This document shows positions 37,521 through 46,755 of a stretch of DNA of 50,207 bases, in pieces; the first letter of the stretch is position 1; the number at the start of each line of letters is the position of its first letter. The notes under the pieces are model-generated. The model saw only the letters and a program-made list of their open reading frames with translations, had not been told where the DNA came from and made no database searches. The translations under genes were made by a program, and so were the position numbers. The stretch lies in the NCBI GenBank assembly GCA_028281525.1, contig JANQJR010000024.1, positions 1 to 50,207 of the forward strand, read 5' to 3'. This DNA comes from Magnetovibrio sp. Its GTDB lineage: Bacteria > Pseudomonadota > Alphaproteobacteria > Rhodospirillales > Magnetovibrionaceae.

Positions 37521-40500
37521 ATGGATGGATGGGCAACCGGCAAGCTGGCCGACCAAAACAGCGGATCAGAAGATCAGCAGGCGATGCACCTGCCGGTGAA
37601 GGACTCGCACATCAATATTCCCGGTGGGGATGTCTTCGCGGGCGCGACGTTTGTGCGCGAAGGTTACGACCTGACGGTGCAGGCCGGAAACGGACAGTCC
37701 ATTGTCGTCCCCGACTATTTCGGCACGGACACGCCGCCCGATTTGCTGTTCGGCGGCACCGCGCTGTTGAAAGCGGATGTGGTGGAGAAACTGGCCGGTC
37801 CCATGGCGCCCGCCCAATACGCACAGATTCAAACCGGTCCGGAAATCGCCCAAACCGCGCAGGCGCAAACCTTGGGCGCGGCCATCGGCTCCGTCACCGA
37901 ATTGGAAGGCATCGTCACCGCGACCCGCGTGGACGGCACCCAGGTGACCTTGGGGGCGGGCGATCCGGTCTATCAAGGCGACGTGATCGAGACCGCGTCC
38001 GATGGCACCATCGGCGTGGTGTTTGCCGACGACACCACGTTTTCCTTGGACTCTGACGGCTCCATGGTCCTGGACGAAATGGTCTACGACGCCGACAGCC
38101 AGACCGGCGTGTTCGAAGCCACCGTGGTCAAAGGCGTGTTTTCCTTCGTCAGCGGTCAGATCGCCAAAACCGGCGCGGACGCCATGACCCTCAGCACGCC
38201 GAAGACCACCATCGGCATTCGCGGCTCCACCGGTTTGGTGAAGACCGGCGTCGCCGAAGAAGAAACCCAAAGCGGCCAAAACGAAGGCGAGACCGCCCTG
38301 GGCTTCGCCGCGGGATCCCAGGGGTTCAGCGTTGCGCAGGCCCCGGGGTTGCCCGGCTTTCCCGGCGGCCCCGGTGATCCCGGTTTCCCAGGGGGACCTG
38401 GTGGCCCGGGTTTCGGCGAAGACAGAATCACCCTGATTCAGGACGTGGACGGCAACGTCGGCGAACTGGTCATCACCACCCAGGGTGGCTCCCAAGTGCT
38501 CAACCAGCCGTTCGCCACCACCACAGTATTCAGTGCGTTCGAACCGCCCGCGCCGGTGGTGTTCGTGACGCAACAGGAAATCCAGCAGGATTTCGGGCGC
38601 ACCCTGACCACCTTGGTTCGGACCGAAGCCCGAAAAGCGGAGTTGCGGGCCGAGCAGGCGGCGGAAGAGCGTCAGCAGGCGGAAGAACAGGCCGCCCAGG
38701 CGGACGCGGGAGCCCAGCAGGCGGAAGACGCCGCCGCCGCCGAAGCCGAGGCCGCCGCCCAGGCCGAAGCCGAAGCCGCCCAGGCCGAAGCAGAGGCCGC
38801 CGCCGCCGCCGCCGCCGCCGAAGCTGCCGCTGCCGAGGCCGAGGCGTTGGCCGCCGAAGCCGCCGCCATTGAGGACGCCGCCGCCCGGGCCGCTGCCGAG
38901 CAGGCCGCCGCCGAGGCCGCTGCCGCCGCCGAAGCCGCCGCCGCCGAAGCCCAAGCCGCCGAGGCTGCCGCCCAGGCCGAGGCCCAAGCCGCAGCGCAGA
39001 CCCAGGCCGCCGCCGAACAGGCCGCCGCCGAAGCGCAGGCTGCCGCGCAGGCCGCCGCCCAGGCGGAGGCTCAGGCCGTTGCCGCCGCCGCCGTGGAGGC
39101 CCAGACCGCCGCCTACAGTTCCGCCGCGACCGTCGCCGCGGCGACCCAGGAACAAATCTTCAACACCTTCGTCGAAACCGGGGTGGTCAACCCGGCCTTG
39201 GCGCCGGGTGCGCCGCAACCGGGCGATCAACCGCCGGAAGGTTTCGACCCCAATCAACCGCCGCAAGGCTCCACGGACCCCGATGCGGGTCCCGAGGGCG
39301 ACCCGGACGCGCCGCCGCCGGAAGGCGACCCGCTCGCCGATGTCGGAGCGGCTGCCTACGAAGAAGCCCTTGCTTCCGGACTGAGCCCGGCAGAGGCGGA
39401 ACAGGCCGCTCAAGCCGCCGTCGCCGAGTTCGTATCGCAAAATCCCGAACTCGTGGGTGGGCTCGATCCCAACCAACTTCCGCCGGGTGGGTTACCGCCG
39501 GGTGGCCCGGTTCCGCCCGGCGGCACTGGTGATCCCGGTGACCTCGGTCAGGGGCCTGGTCCCGGTGGTTTTGTTGATGAAGGTCTTGGCCCCGTGGACT
39601 TCGGCCCCGGTCCTGGCGATTTTGGCTTTGGTGGTCCGGATGTTTTTGGCGTTGGTCCGGTGGGCTTCGACCCCGGAGGCTTTGGTCCGGTAGGCTTTGG
39701 CCCAGGACTTGGTTTTGGCCCAGGGCTTGGCTTTGGTCCAGGCTTTGGCTTTGGTCCTAATCCTAATCCTAATCCGGGCCAAGGTGGCGGTGATGAAGGT
39801 GGAAATGAAATCGTACTGCCAGGAGGTTTTCCGCAGACCATCGTCGCGCCGCCCAATGGCACGGTTTTGCAGGGTGATGAGGGGAACACGAATTTCCTCT
39901 TCATCGAAGGTTCGGTGAACGGTCACTACACCGTCAACGATGCTGGAGGGCTCAATCAGATTTCCTTCGTCCAGGTGCACGATGTGAAGACCAAGGTCGT
40001 GATGACTTCGCAGAATGGCGGCACCGTGCAGGTGTGGGATGGATACGGCGCAACGGAATCGCCTGGTGCGGAGGTGGCGACAGTATCGTTCAGCAACATC
40101 ACTCAGTTCCTGCTGGCGGACGGTCCTGGAACCTCTCTGACGCAAAATAATTTTCAGACCGACCAAACCACGGACATCCTGGTTTTGCCGTCTCTAACCT
40201 CGGGTGAAATCGGTTACGTCATCGCGGCCACCAACGGGAATGACAATATTACGGTCAATAACGTCGGCCATGGCGCCATCGTTTTCGGCAAAGGCGGCGG
40301 CGATACGTTCGATATGCAGTCTACGGGCAGTATCCATGCCATCGGCGGGATTACCAACTCGGACAATGTCGATGACGGCGCGGATAATGGCGACGGATCA
40401 GGTCCCGGCACTGCAAACGATGGCGTTCCCGACAGTGGCATCAACAAGTTCACGTATGCTGCGTTTGGTGCGGGCATAAATGCAAATTTCGACGGCCCGC

Positions 40501-41543
40501 CCATTGTGGCTGGCGGCAGCGCACGCGTGTGGTCGTCCAGTTATGCGAATATGGATCACGAGCTTTGGGACGTGGGGCACTTCATCGGCTCCAACCATGA
40601 AGACGTTCTTTCCTACAACAGTGGGAATTTTAAAATCATCGACGGGGGCGGCGGTCACGATACCATCATCGTGCGCGGCGGTACGAAATTCAAAAGCGTC
40701 ACGGGGGGCGCGGGCGACGACGACGTCATCGTTTATTCCGACGAAATTGGCGGGTTACATGGAGCCAGTTTGTTAGGCAATATCAGAGGCGGCGCTGCGG
40801 GTAACGATATTTTCTTCATCGGCGCCAAGGGCAACGATGATCAAAGCGTTCAAACGCTCACGATGTCGGATGCGGGTTTCAGCACCTATTACGGCGCTGT
40901 GGTCGACTTTGAAAAAACCGGTTTGACGGGGGTCAACTCGGTCAGCCAAGTTCACTTCACCGCCGTGGATGGCGTCAATGCAGAATTGGAAGGCAGCTCC
41001 TTCGACGATACGCTGATCGGCCAGAACGGCAATGACACTTTGATCGGCGGCTGGGGCGGCGATGATCTGACGGGCGGCGCTGGCGCTGACGTCTTCAGGT
41101 ACGAAAGCAAGTTCGATGAAGGCGATATCATCACCGATTTCAAAGGCGTACTGGATTTCACGGGCTCCGCTGGCGAGGGTGATAAATTCGAATTCGATGC
41201 GATCGAGTTTGGCATCAGCTCTGTCGATTACGAAGAGATTGCCTGGGATGGAACATCTACGGATTTCTTAACGTTGAGCAGCCCTGGGGCCAACGTTATC
41301 GTGCTCACGGGCGGGAACGCCGGCACCTTGGCCGATGCTCTGACGGCCTTGGCGAACAGCAACGCAACGGCGGCCGATGCCCTGATCGTGTTCAACGACA
41401 GCGATGCATCGGGGTGGGGCACGGTCGCGCATACCGACGATCTGGTCAATGGCGGTACGAACACTCATTCCATGACCCGCTTCCAGGGCGAGAGTGGAGA
41501 CATGGTCCACTTGAGTGCAGCAGACTTTGTCGTGACAACATAA
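37521..41543 (+). CDS. Giant FecR/collagen-like/Ala-rich/RTX type I secreted protein
   Basis: Predicted T1SS substrate of 1340 residues, no Sec signal. Order by residue: acidic N-terminus; FecR-like domain (123-240, ending TPKTTIGIRGSTG); collagen-like Gly-Pro stretch (276-298); Ala/Glu/Gln-rich helix or coiled coil of nearly 200 residues (357-550); Pro-rich linker; short second helix (604-643); Gly-Phe-Gly-Pro low-complexity repeats (about 690-750); beta-rich region; RTX block with GNDTLIGG and GGAGADVFRYES (about 1164-1200) resembling the serralysin C-terminal domain. Probable surface fibre or matrix adhesin: FecR at the cell end, stalk and calcium-bound tip. The ATG at 37497 is an alternative start. 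The exporter genes follow after a terminator. Confidence 0.88.
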   Translation: MDGWATGKLADQNSGSEDQQAMHLPVKDSHINIPGGDVFAGATFVREGYDLTVQAGNGQSIVVPDYFGTDTPPDLLFGGTALLKADVVEKLAGPMAPAQYAQIQTGPEIAQTAQAQTLGAAIGSVTELEGIVTATRVDGTQVTLGAGDPVYQGDVIETASDGTIGVVFADDTTFSLDSDGSMVLDEMVYDADSQTGVFEATVVKGVFSFVSGQIAKTGADAMTLSTPKTTIGIRGSTGLVKTGVAEEETQSGQNEGETALGFAAGSQGFSVAQAPGLPGFPGGPGDPGFPGGPGGPGFGEDRITLIQDVDGNVGELVITTQGGSQVLNQPFATTTVFSAFEPPAPVVFVTQQEIQQDFGRTLTTLVRTEARKAELRAEQAAEERQQAEEQAAQADAGAQQAEDAAAAEAEAAAQAEAEAAQAEAEAAAAAAAAEAAAAEAEALAAEAAAIEDAAARAAAEQAAAEAAAAAEAAAAEAQAAEAAAQAEAQAAAQTQAAAEQAAAEAQAAAQAAAQAEAQAVAAAAVEAQTAAYSSAATVAAATQEQIFNTFVETGVVNPALAPGAPQPGDQPPEGFDPNQPPQGSTDPDAGPEGDPDAPPPEGDPLADVGAAAYEEALASGLSPAEAEQAAQAAVAEFVSQNPELVGGLDPNQLPPGGLPPGGPVPPGGTGDPGDLGQGPGPGGFVDEGLGPVDFGPGPGDFGFGGPDVFGVGPVGFDPGGFGPVGFGPGLGFGPGLGFGPGFGFGPNPNPNPGQGGGDEGGNEIVLPGGFPQTIVAPPNGTVLQGDEGNTNFLFIEGSVNGHYTVNDAGGLNQISFVQVHDVKTKVVMTSQNGGTVQVWDGYGATESPGAEVATVSFSNITQFLLADGPGTSLTQNNFQTDQTTDILVLPSLTSGEIGYVIAATNGNDNITVNNVGHGAIVFGKGGGDTFDMQSTGSIHAIGGITNSDNVDDGADNGDGSGPGTANDGVPDSGINKFTYAAFGAGINANFDGPPIVAGGSARVWSSSYANMDHELWDVGHFIGSNHEDVLSYNSGNFKIIDGGGGHDTIIVRGGTKFKSVTGGAGDDDVIVYSDEIGGLHGASLLGNIRGGAAGNDIFFIGAKGNDDQSVQTLTMSDAGFSTYYGAVVDFEKTGLTGVNSVSQVHFTAVDGVNAELEGSSFDDTLIGQNGNDTLIGGWGGDDLTGGAGADVFRYESKFDEGDIITDFKGVLDFTGSAGEGDKFEFDAIEFGISSVDYEEIAWDGTSTDFLTLSSPGANVIVLTGGNAGTLADALTALANSNATAADALIVFNDSDASGWGTVAHTDDLVNGGTNTHSMTRFQGESGDMVHLSAADFVVTT

Positions 41544-41582
41544 AAGAAACGGACGTGCGAATCGTCCCACAATTGAATACAT

Positions 41583-41624
41583 CGAAAGCTGCTGCCCAAT
41601 AGGGGGGCGGCTTTCGTCTTTTGT
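41583..41624 (+). terminator. Terminator after the FecR/RTX gene
   Basis: CGAAAGCTGC (41583-41592) pairs with GCGGCTTTCG (41607-41616) with one G-U pair, and GCCC/GGGG extends the stem inward. tcttttgtc follows. It separates the abundant substrate from the exporter genes. Confidence 0.75.
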
Positions 41625-41773
41625 CTTCAATGCCTTAAAATAATTACGCTTTTTTTAGAATTTTTGCTTTATGTAGGGCATTGGTGTGAATATTGTTGTG
41701 TACCACTGGTGCGCCCGACCAACAGGACAAGTCAACAGGGCCGGCCAACAAGGTTCGTGGGGATCGCGTGCAT

Positions 41774-43081
41774 ATGCCTATGTCTAAAAAATTCAAAGCT
41801 GCGCTGCTCGGCAGTGTTCTGTTCGTCTCCAGCGTGTCCGGGGCGCATGGCGCGGATTTGATCGACGAGCTGAACACGCTTTTGACCACCCACGACCAGA
41901 TCAAGGCCGCCGAAGCCGACGTCAAAGCCGCCGAGGCCAATGTCGCGGTCGCGGAAGGGGACTACTATCCCACCGCCAGCGTCACCGCCAATTTTGGTCA
42001 TGAAAAGATCGACACGGCAAACCCCACCAGCACGGCGACGGAATCGGGCATGGCGCAGCGTGAAGTGGATCTCAGCCTGGAACAGACGCTGTATGACTTC
42101 GGCGCCACCGACGCCACGGTGGACAGCGCCGCATTGTCCCTCGATCAAGCCAAGGAAACCCTGGAACAGACCCGCCAATCCATTTTGTTGGCGGCGTTGA
42201 GCGCCCAGTTGAACCTCGCCAGCGCCAAACGGGTTTTGGACTACCAGATCGAAAGCGAGGCCAGCATCCTGCGCCAGACCGAACTGGAAGACGCCCGCGT
42301 GCAGCGCGGTTCCGGTTTTTCGACGGACGTGTTGCAGGCGAAGACCCAATTGGCCGGGGCCCAGGCGCAACGCGTCGCGGCGGAAGGCGCCATGGAGCAA
42401 GCCATCAACCGCTACCGCGCCGTGTTCGGTTATGTGCCGGACGATATCGCCGGGCTCGATCGCCCGATCCTTTCGTCGGCCAATCTGCCCACTACCGAAG
42501 AGGATGTCGTCGCGGTGGCCCTGGACAAAAATCCGCAGGTCCGGGTTTCGGCCATCCAGGCGGAAATCGCCGACACCGCCATCACCCAGACCTTTGCGAC
42601 CAACTATCGCCCCACCGTGACCGCCAGCGCGGAGCAAAAATTCAAACGCGACGTCGGCGGCACCATTGGCCGCAAAAACGAGCGGCTGGTCAAAGTCGAG
42701 GCGACCTTCGATTTCAACTTCGGTTGGATCGCGGAAAATTCCGTCAAGGCCTCTCAATTCAGCCATTCCGCCGCCGCCAGCCGTCTCAAGGATACCCGCG
42801 ATCAAATCGAAGAGCAGGCGCGCAATGCTTGGCGCCAATTGATCACCGCGCGCACTACGGCGGAGTTCCGTGAAAACCAGGCCAACATCGCGGGCGAATT
42901 CCTCGACCTCGCGCGCAAGGAACGCACCCTGGGCCAGCGCTCCCTGATCGATGTGCTGTCGGGCGAAACCGCGCATATCAACGCTTTGGCCGCCGCCGAC
43001 CAAGCCAAGACCCAAGCCGATGTCGCCGCGTTGACGGTGCTGAGCATCATGGGGGAATTGGATGTTTCCGTGCTACAGTAA
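41774..43081 (+). CDS. TolC-family type I secretion outer membrane protein
   Basis: Outer-membrane channel of the type I secretion system. The ATG at 41774 begins MPMSKKFKAALLGSVLFVSS, with a signal peptide cut near AHG. The mature protein of about 410 residues shows the TolC duplication: paired helical regions (DQIKAAEADVKAAEANVAVAEG and KNPQVRVSAIQAEIADTAI) and beta segments with DLSLEQTLYDFGATDA. It ends GQRSLIDVLSGETAHINA, a family signature. GTG at 41768 and ATG at 41780 are alternative starts. The ABC gene follows after 36 bases. Confidence 0.92.
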   Translation: MPMSKKFKAALLGSVLFVSSVSGAHGADLIDELNTLLTTHDQIKAAEADVKAAEANVAVAEGDYYPTASVTANFGHEKIDTANPTSTATESGMAQREVDLSLEQTLYDFGATDATVDSAALSLDQAKETLEQTRQSILLAALSAQLNLASAKRVLDYQIESEASILRQTELEDARVQRGSGFSTDVLQAKTQLAGAQAQRVAAEGAMEQAINRYRAVFGYVPDDIAGLDRPILSSANLPTTEEDVVAVALDKNPQVRVSAIQAEIADTAITQTFATNYRPTVTASAEQKFKRDVGGTIGRKNERLVKVEATFDFNFGWIAENSVKASQFSHSAAASRLKDTRDQIEEQARNAWRQLITARTTAEFRENQANIAGEFLDLARKERTLGQRSLIDVLSGETAHINALAAADQAKTQADVAALTVLSIMGELDVSVLQ

Positions 43082-43117
43082 GGCCTGATCCAACGCAAAG
43101 CACGGGAGTGCACGGAC

Positions 43118-44797
43118 TTGGGCGAGCTTATCAAGCGCCTCAAAAGCTATCCGCTGGTTACTGCCGAATTGATTGGCGCATCCCTATTCGCCAACCTTTT
43201 GGCGTTGGCTTCGCCGCTGTTCGTCATTCAGGTCCTGAACCGATACGTATCGCACGGGGTGGATTCCACCCTGTTCACCCTGACCGTGGGTGTGTTGATC
43301 GCCATCGCCTTTGAAGTCGCGTTCCGCCAAATCCGCCTGTCCTTGGCCCATGCGCTCGCCAAGCCGTTCGATCAAGCCTATGCCAATGGCGCGTACGAGG
43401 TTTTGACCGCTGCGCGCACGGATGCCCTGGCGCAGATTCCGGCGGGCCAGAAACGCGAAGCCGGGGCTGCGGCGGACGCCATTCAACAGGCCTATTCCGC
43501 GCCCAGCATCGCGGCCTATCTGGACTTGCCGTTCGCCGTCGTGTTCCTATCGGCTTTGGTGTTGCTCAGCGCGCCGCTGGCATTGATCGCACTTGTTTTC
43601 GTCGGCTTGGTTATCGCCTTGGGCTGGACCGGCTATAGGGCCATGCAGGGTCCGACGGAACGTATGATGGCGCACACCGGCGAACGTCAAGGCCTGCTGG
43701 ACAGCGCCTTGGCCGATCCCGACACGGTGCGCGCCTACAATGCGCAAAGCTACCTGCGCCGGCGTTGGTCGAAAATGTTCGACGCGCTGGACAGCGCGCG
43801 CGGTTTGGCCGCATCCCGCCAGGGCGGTACGCAAAACCTGACCCAGGGTATCCAGGCGTTGCTGTCAACGGCGATCATTGCGGTGGGCGGCATGCTGGTG
43901 GTGTCCGGCAGCCTGGACGTCGGGTTGTTGATCGGCGCGAACATTTTGGCCGCGCGCACGCTCGGCCCGGTGATCCGCGTGACGCAGATGGTGGGGCCGC
44001 TGGCCAAGGCCCGCAATGCGGAACAAACGCTGGCGAACCTCTCCAAACTGCCCCGCGAACAGCGCCGGGGGGCGGCTCTGGGCGGGTACAAGGGCGGCAT
44101 TGAATTCAAGGACCTGGGCTTTGCCTTCCCGGGTCAACCCATGCCGTTGTTTGAATCCCTGAACCTCAAGCTGGAGCCCAATGCGCTGTTCGTGGTGTCT
44201 GGCGCGAACGGCACCGGCAAGACCACCTTGGCGCGTCTGCTTGCGGGATTGATCAACCCGGTGCGCGGCCAAATCCTCGCCGATGGGGTGGACTTGGCGC
44301 AGATCGCGCCCGAATGGTGGCGGCGCCAGATCATCTATTTGCCCCAGGAACCCAGTTTCTTCAGCGGCTCCGTACGCGACAACATTCTGGCCTTCAATCC
44401 CGACCTCAGCGAAGAGGGGCTCAACGCTGTGATCCGCAACGCGGGCCTGGAAGGCTTTTTCGCCGCCAGCAGTCAAGGCTTCGATATGAGGCTCCAGCCC
44501 GGGGGACGCAACCTGCCGGTGGGTATCCGCCGCCGCCTGGCCCTGGCCCGCGCCTTGGCGTCCGACGGGCGCTTGGTGATCCTGGATGAACCGACGGAAG
44601 GCCTGGACAGCGAAGGCGCGCAGCAGATCGGCCGGGTGATGAACGACTTGAGCAAGCGGGGCTGCACCATCATCGCCTTGTCGCACGATCCCAACATCAT
44701 CAAGGGCGCGCCCCACATTCTCGACTTGAACGCCAAGCCGGTGCCGCGATTGCTGCATGTGCAGGACAGCGAGCTTCAGCACAAGGAGGGATCATGA
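43118..44797 (+). CDS. Type I secretion ABC transporter, altered signature motif
   Basis: Inner-membrane half-transporter of 559 residues, with membrane and ATPase domains but no N-terminal peptidase. The TTG start at 43118 follows CGGGAG. Six helices lie in residues 15-300. The ATPase has Walker A SGANGTGKTT (about 362-370), a Q-loop YLPQEPSFFSGSVRDNI, Walker B LVILDEPTEGLDSEG and a switch His in ALSHD. The signature position reads NLPVGIRRRLALARAL instead of LSGGQ. Together with TolC and HlyD it should export the FecR/RTX protein. It overlaps the HlyD gene by four bases. Confidence 0.92.
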   Translation: MGELIKRLKSYPLVTAELIGASLFANLLALASPLFVIQVLNRYVSHGVDSTLFTLTVGVLIAIAFEVAFRQIRLSLAHALAKPFDQAYANGAYEVLTAARTDALAQIPAGQKREAGAAADAIQQAYSAPSIAAYLDLPFAVVFLSALVLLSAPLALIALVFVGLVIALGWTGYRAMQGPTERMMAHTGERQGLLDSALADPDTVRAYNAQSYLRRRWSKMFDALDSARGLAASRQGGTQNLTQGIQALLSTAIIAVGGMLVVSGSLDVGLLIGANILAARTLGPVIRVTQMVGPLAKARNAEQTLANLSKLPREQRRGAALGGYKGGIEFKDLGFAFPGQPMPLFESLNLKLEPNALFVVSGANGTGKTTLARLLAGLINPVRGQILADGVDLAQIAPEWWRRQIIYLPQEPSFFSGSVRDNILAFNPDLSEEGLNAVIRNAGLEGFFAASSQGFDMRLQPGGRNLPVGIRRRLALARALASDGRLVILDEPTEGLDSEGAQQIGRVMNDLSKRGCTIIALSHDPNIIKGAPHILDLNAKPVPRLLHVQDSELQHKEGS

Positions 44798-46083
44798 GAG
44801 CGCCGCCGAGCACGCCCAACCTTAAAATCAACCGCCAGACGCACCTGTTCTTGCTGACCTTGATCGGCGCGGTGACGATGTTCGCCATCTGGTCGCTGGT
44901 GGGGCGTTTGGATGTGGTGAGCTTTGCGGTGGGCGAAGTGGTGCCGTCGTCGCAGGTCAAAACCGTGCAGCACCTGGAAGGCGGCATCATCGATCAAATC
45001 ATGGTGCGCGAAGGCGACCGGGTGAAGGCCGGCCAGGCGCTGGTTTCCCTCGAAGCCACCGCCAGCGGCGCGGACGTGCAAGAGCTTGAGGTGCGCATCG
45101 CCGCGCTCATCGCCGACGTATCGCGTCTGCAAGCGGCCATCAGCGGCGTGGATCTGGTCTTCCCCGATGGGTATGCGGACGCTCACGCCGATTTGGTGCG
45201 CCAAGCCGAAGATTTGTTCGCACGCCACCGCGCCCAATTCGAAAACGACATCGCCACCCAGGACGCGCTCATCAGTCAGCGTCAACGCGAACATGAAGAA
45301 ATCGCCGCGCGGCTCGCCAACACGCAGAACAAGCTCACGTTGCTTCAAGAACAGGTCGCCATCAGCGAAGAGTTGTTGAAGGACGACCTCACCAACCGCA
45401 TGCTGCATCTGAATCTGCTCAAAGAGGTGGCGAACCTGGAAGGCATGATCTCCGAAGATACGGCCGCGCTTCGCCGTTTGGAGTCCGCCATCGAACAGGA
45501 ACGCCTGAACCGCGATGGGATCGAGCAGAAGTTCCGCATCGATGCGCGCGAAGAGTTGGACGACAAACGCCGCTCACTCGACGAATTGACCAAGCGCATG
45601 CAGAAATTCGAAGACAGTTTTAAGCGCAGTGTATTGACATCGCCGGTGGATGGCGTGGTGATGACGCTGCACGTGGTGACCAGGGGCGGTGTGGTGCCGC
45701 CGGGCGGCTCCGTCGTGGATGTCGTGCCGGTGGGCGACGCCATGGTGGTGGAAGCCAAGCTGCCGCCCCAGGATGTGGGTTATGTGCATGTCGGTCAATC
45801 CGCACGGGTGCAGTTGGCGTCCGCCGATGGTGCGCGTTTCGGCCATCTGGATGGGGAGGTTGCTCACGTCAGCCCCGACACCGTCGAAACCAAGGACGGC
45901 ACGCCGTATTACAAGGTGCGCATCAAAACCGATTACGATTATTTCGAAAGCGATGGGCAGCGCTATCAGTTGGTGCCCGGTGTGCAGGTCATGTGCTCCA
46001 TCATCACCGGCACCCGCTCGGTGGCGGAATACATCACCTCGCCGTTCCTCGGCAGCTTCACCACGGCCCTGCAGGAACGCTAA
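44794..46083 (+). CDS. HlyD-family periplasmic adaptor
   Basis: Membrane fusion protein of 429 residues, joining the ABC transporter to TolC. It has one N-terminal membrane helix (about 17-37) and a lipoyl-like half-motif VKTVQHLEGGIIDQIMVREGDRVKAGQAL (about 52-80). A long coiled coil follows (about 130-275), then the second lipoyl half and beta-barrel region LTSPVDGVVMTLHVVTRGGVVPPGG and VVPVGDAMVVEAKLPPQDVGYVHVGQ. This is the PrtE/HlyD type used by RTX exporters. ATGA overlap with the ABC gene. Confidence 0.94.
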   Translation: MRAPPSTPNLKINRQTHLFLLTLIGAVTMFAIWSLVGRLDVVSFAVGEVVPSSQVKTVQHLEGGIIDQIMVREGDRVKAGQALVSLEATASGADVQELEVRIAALIADVSRLQAAISGVDLVFPDGYADAHADLVRQAEDLFARHRAQFENDIATQDALISQRQREHEEIAARLANTQNKLTLLQEQVAISEELLKDDLTNRMLHLNLLKEVANLEGMISEDTAALRRLESAIEQERLNRDGIEQKFRIDAREELDDKRRSLDELTKRMQKFEDSFKRSVLTSPVDGVVMTLHVVTRGGVVPPGGSVVDVVPVGDAMVVEAKLPPQDVGYVHVGQSARVQLASADGARFGHLDGEVAHVSPDTVETKDGTPYYKVRIKTDYDYFESDGQRYQLVPGVQVMCSIITGTRSVAEYITSPFLGSFTTALQER

Positions 46084-46104
46084 GTCAAGTTGCGGGCAAC
46101 GTGA

Positions 46105-46755
46105 TTAGACGATCGCCTGGTCGCCCACAAAGGGATTGGTGGCGCGTTCCTGGCCAAAGGTGGACGCCGGGCCGTGGCCGGGAATGAAGGTCACACCGTC
46201 GCCGAGCGGCCAAAGCTTTTGGGTGATGGAGGCGACCAAAGTGTCCAGGTCGCCCCGCGGAAAGTCCGTGCGCCCGATGGAGCCCTGAAACAACACGTCG
46301 CCCACCTGCGCCAGGCCGGCTTTTTCGTTGTAAAACACAATATGGCCGGGGGTGTGGCCGGGCGTGTGAATAACCGCCAGGGTTTCGTTGCCGAATTCCA
46401 CCGTATCGCCCTCGTTGAGCCAGGTGTTGCCGGTCACGTCGCGCCCGCCGGTGACGCCGAATTCATGGCCCCGCGCCACCACGTTGGATGTGATGAATTC
46501 GTCGTCCGCGTGCGGGCCGATGATCGGCGCGCCGGTACGCTCCGCCAAATCCATGGCCCCGCCCACATGGTCGAAGTGACCATGGGTCAGCAACACCTTG
46601 TCCACGGTGAATGCGAACTTTTCGACCGCCTCCATCAAGGTGTCCACATCTCCGCCGGGATCGATGACCACGCCTTTCATGGTTTCGTCGCACCACATCA
46701 GGGTGCAGTTCTGCTGCAGGGGCGTGACGGGAATAACGGCGGCTTTGAGGCTCAT
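46105..46755 (-). CDS. Glyoxalase II-like MBL-fold hydrolase (YcbL type)
   Basis: Cytoplasmic metallo-beta-lactamase-fold thioesterase-like protein of 216 residues, close to YcbL. The full metal motif [12 protein letters not shown] is present, along with [31 protein letters not shown] and FIPGHGP. It lacks the C-terminal substrate-binding domain of true glyoxalase II, as YcbL does. It overlaps rimO by four bases and is transcribed after it. Natural substrate not established. Confidence 0.93.
   Translation of the reverse strand: MSLKAAVIPVTPLQQNCTLMWCDETMKGVVIDPGGDVDTLMEAVEKFAFTVDKVLLTHGHFDHVGGAMDLAERTGAPIIGPHADDEFITSNVVARGHEFGVTGGRDVTGNTWLNEGDTVEFGNETLAVIHTPGHTPGHIVFYNEKAGLAQVGDVLFQGSIGRTDFPRGDLDTLVASITQKLWPLGDGVTFIPGHGPASTFGQERATNPFVGDQAIV

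Noticed and set aside
37566-39476. 636-codon Gly/Leu-rich open frame on the minus strand
   Set aside because: It is the antisense of the Ala/Glu-rich and Gly/Pro-rich repeats of the FecR/RTX gene. Repetitive GCC/GAA codons leave the opposite frame free of stops. No ribosome binding site or family resemblance.
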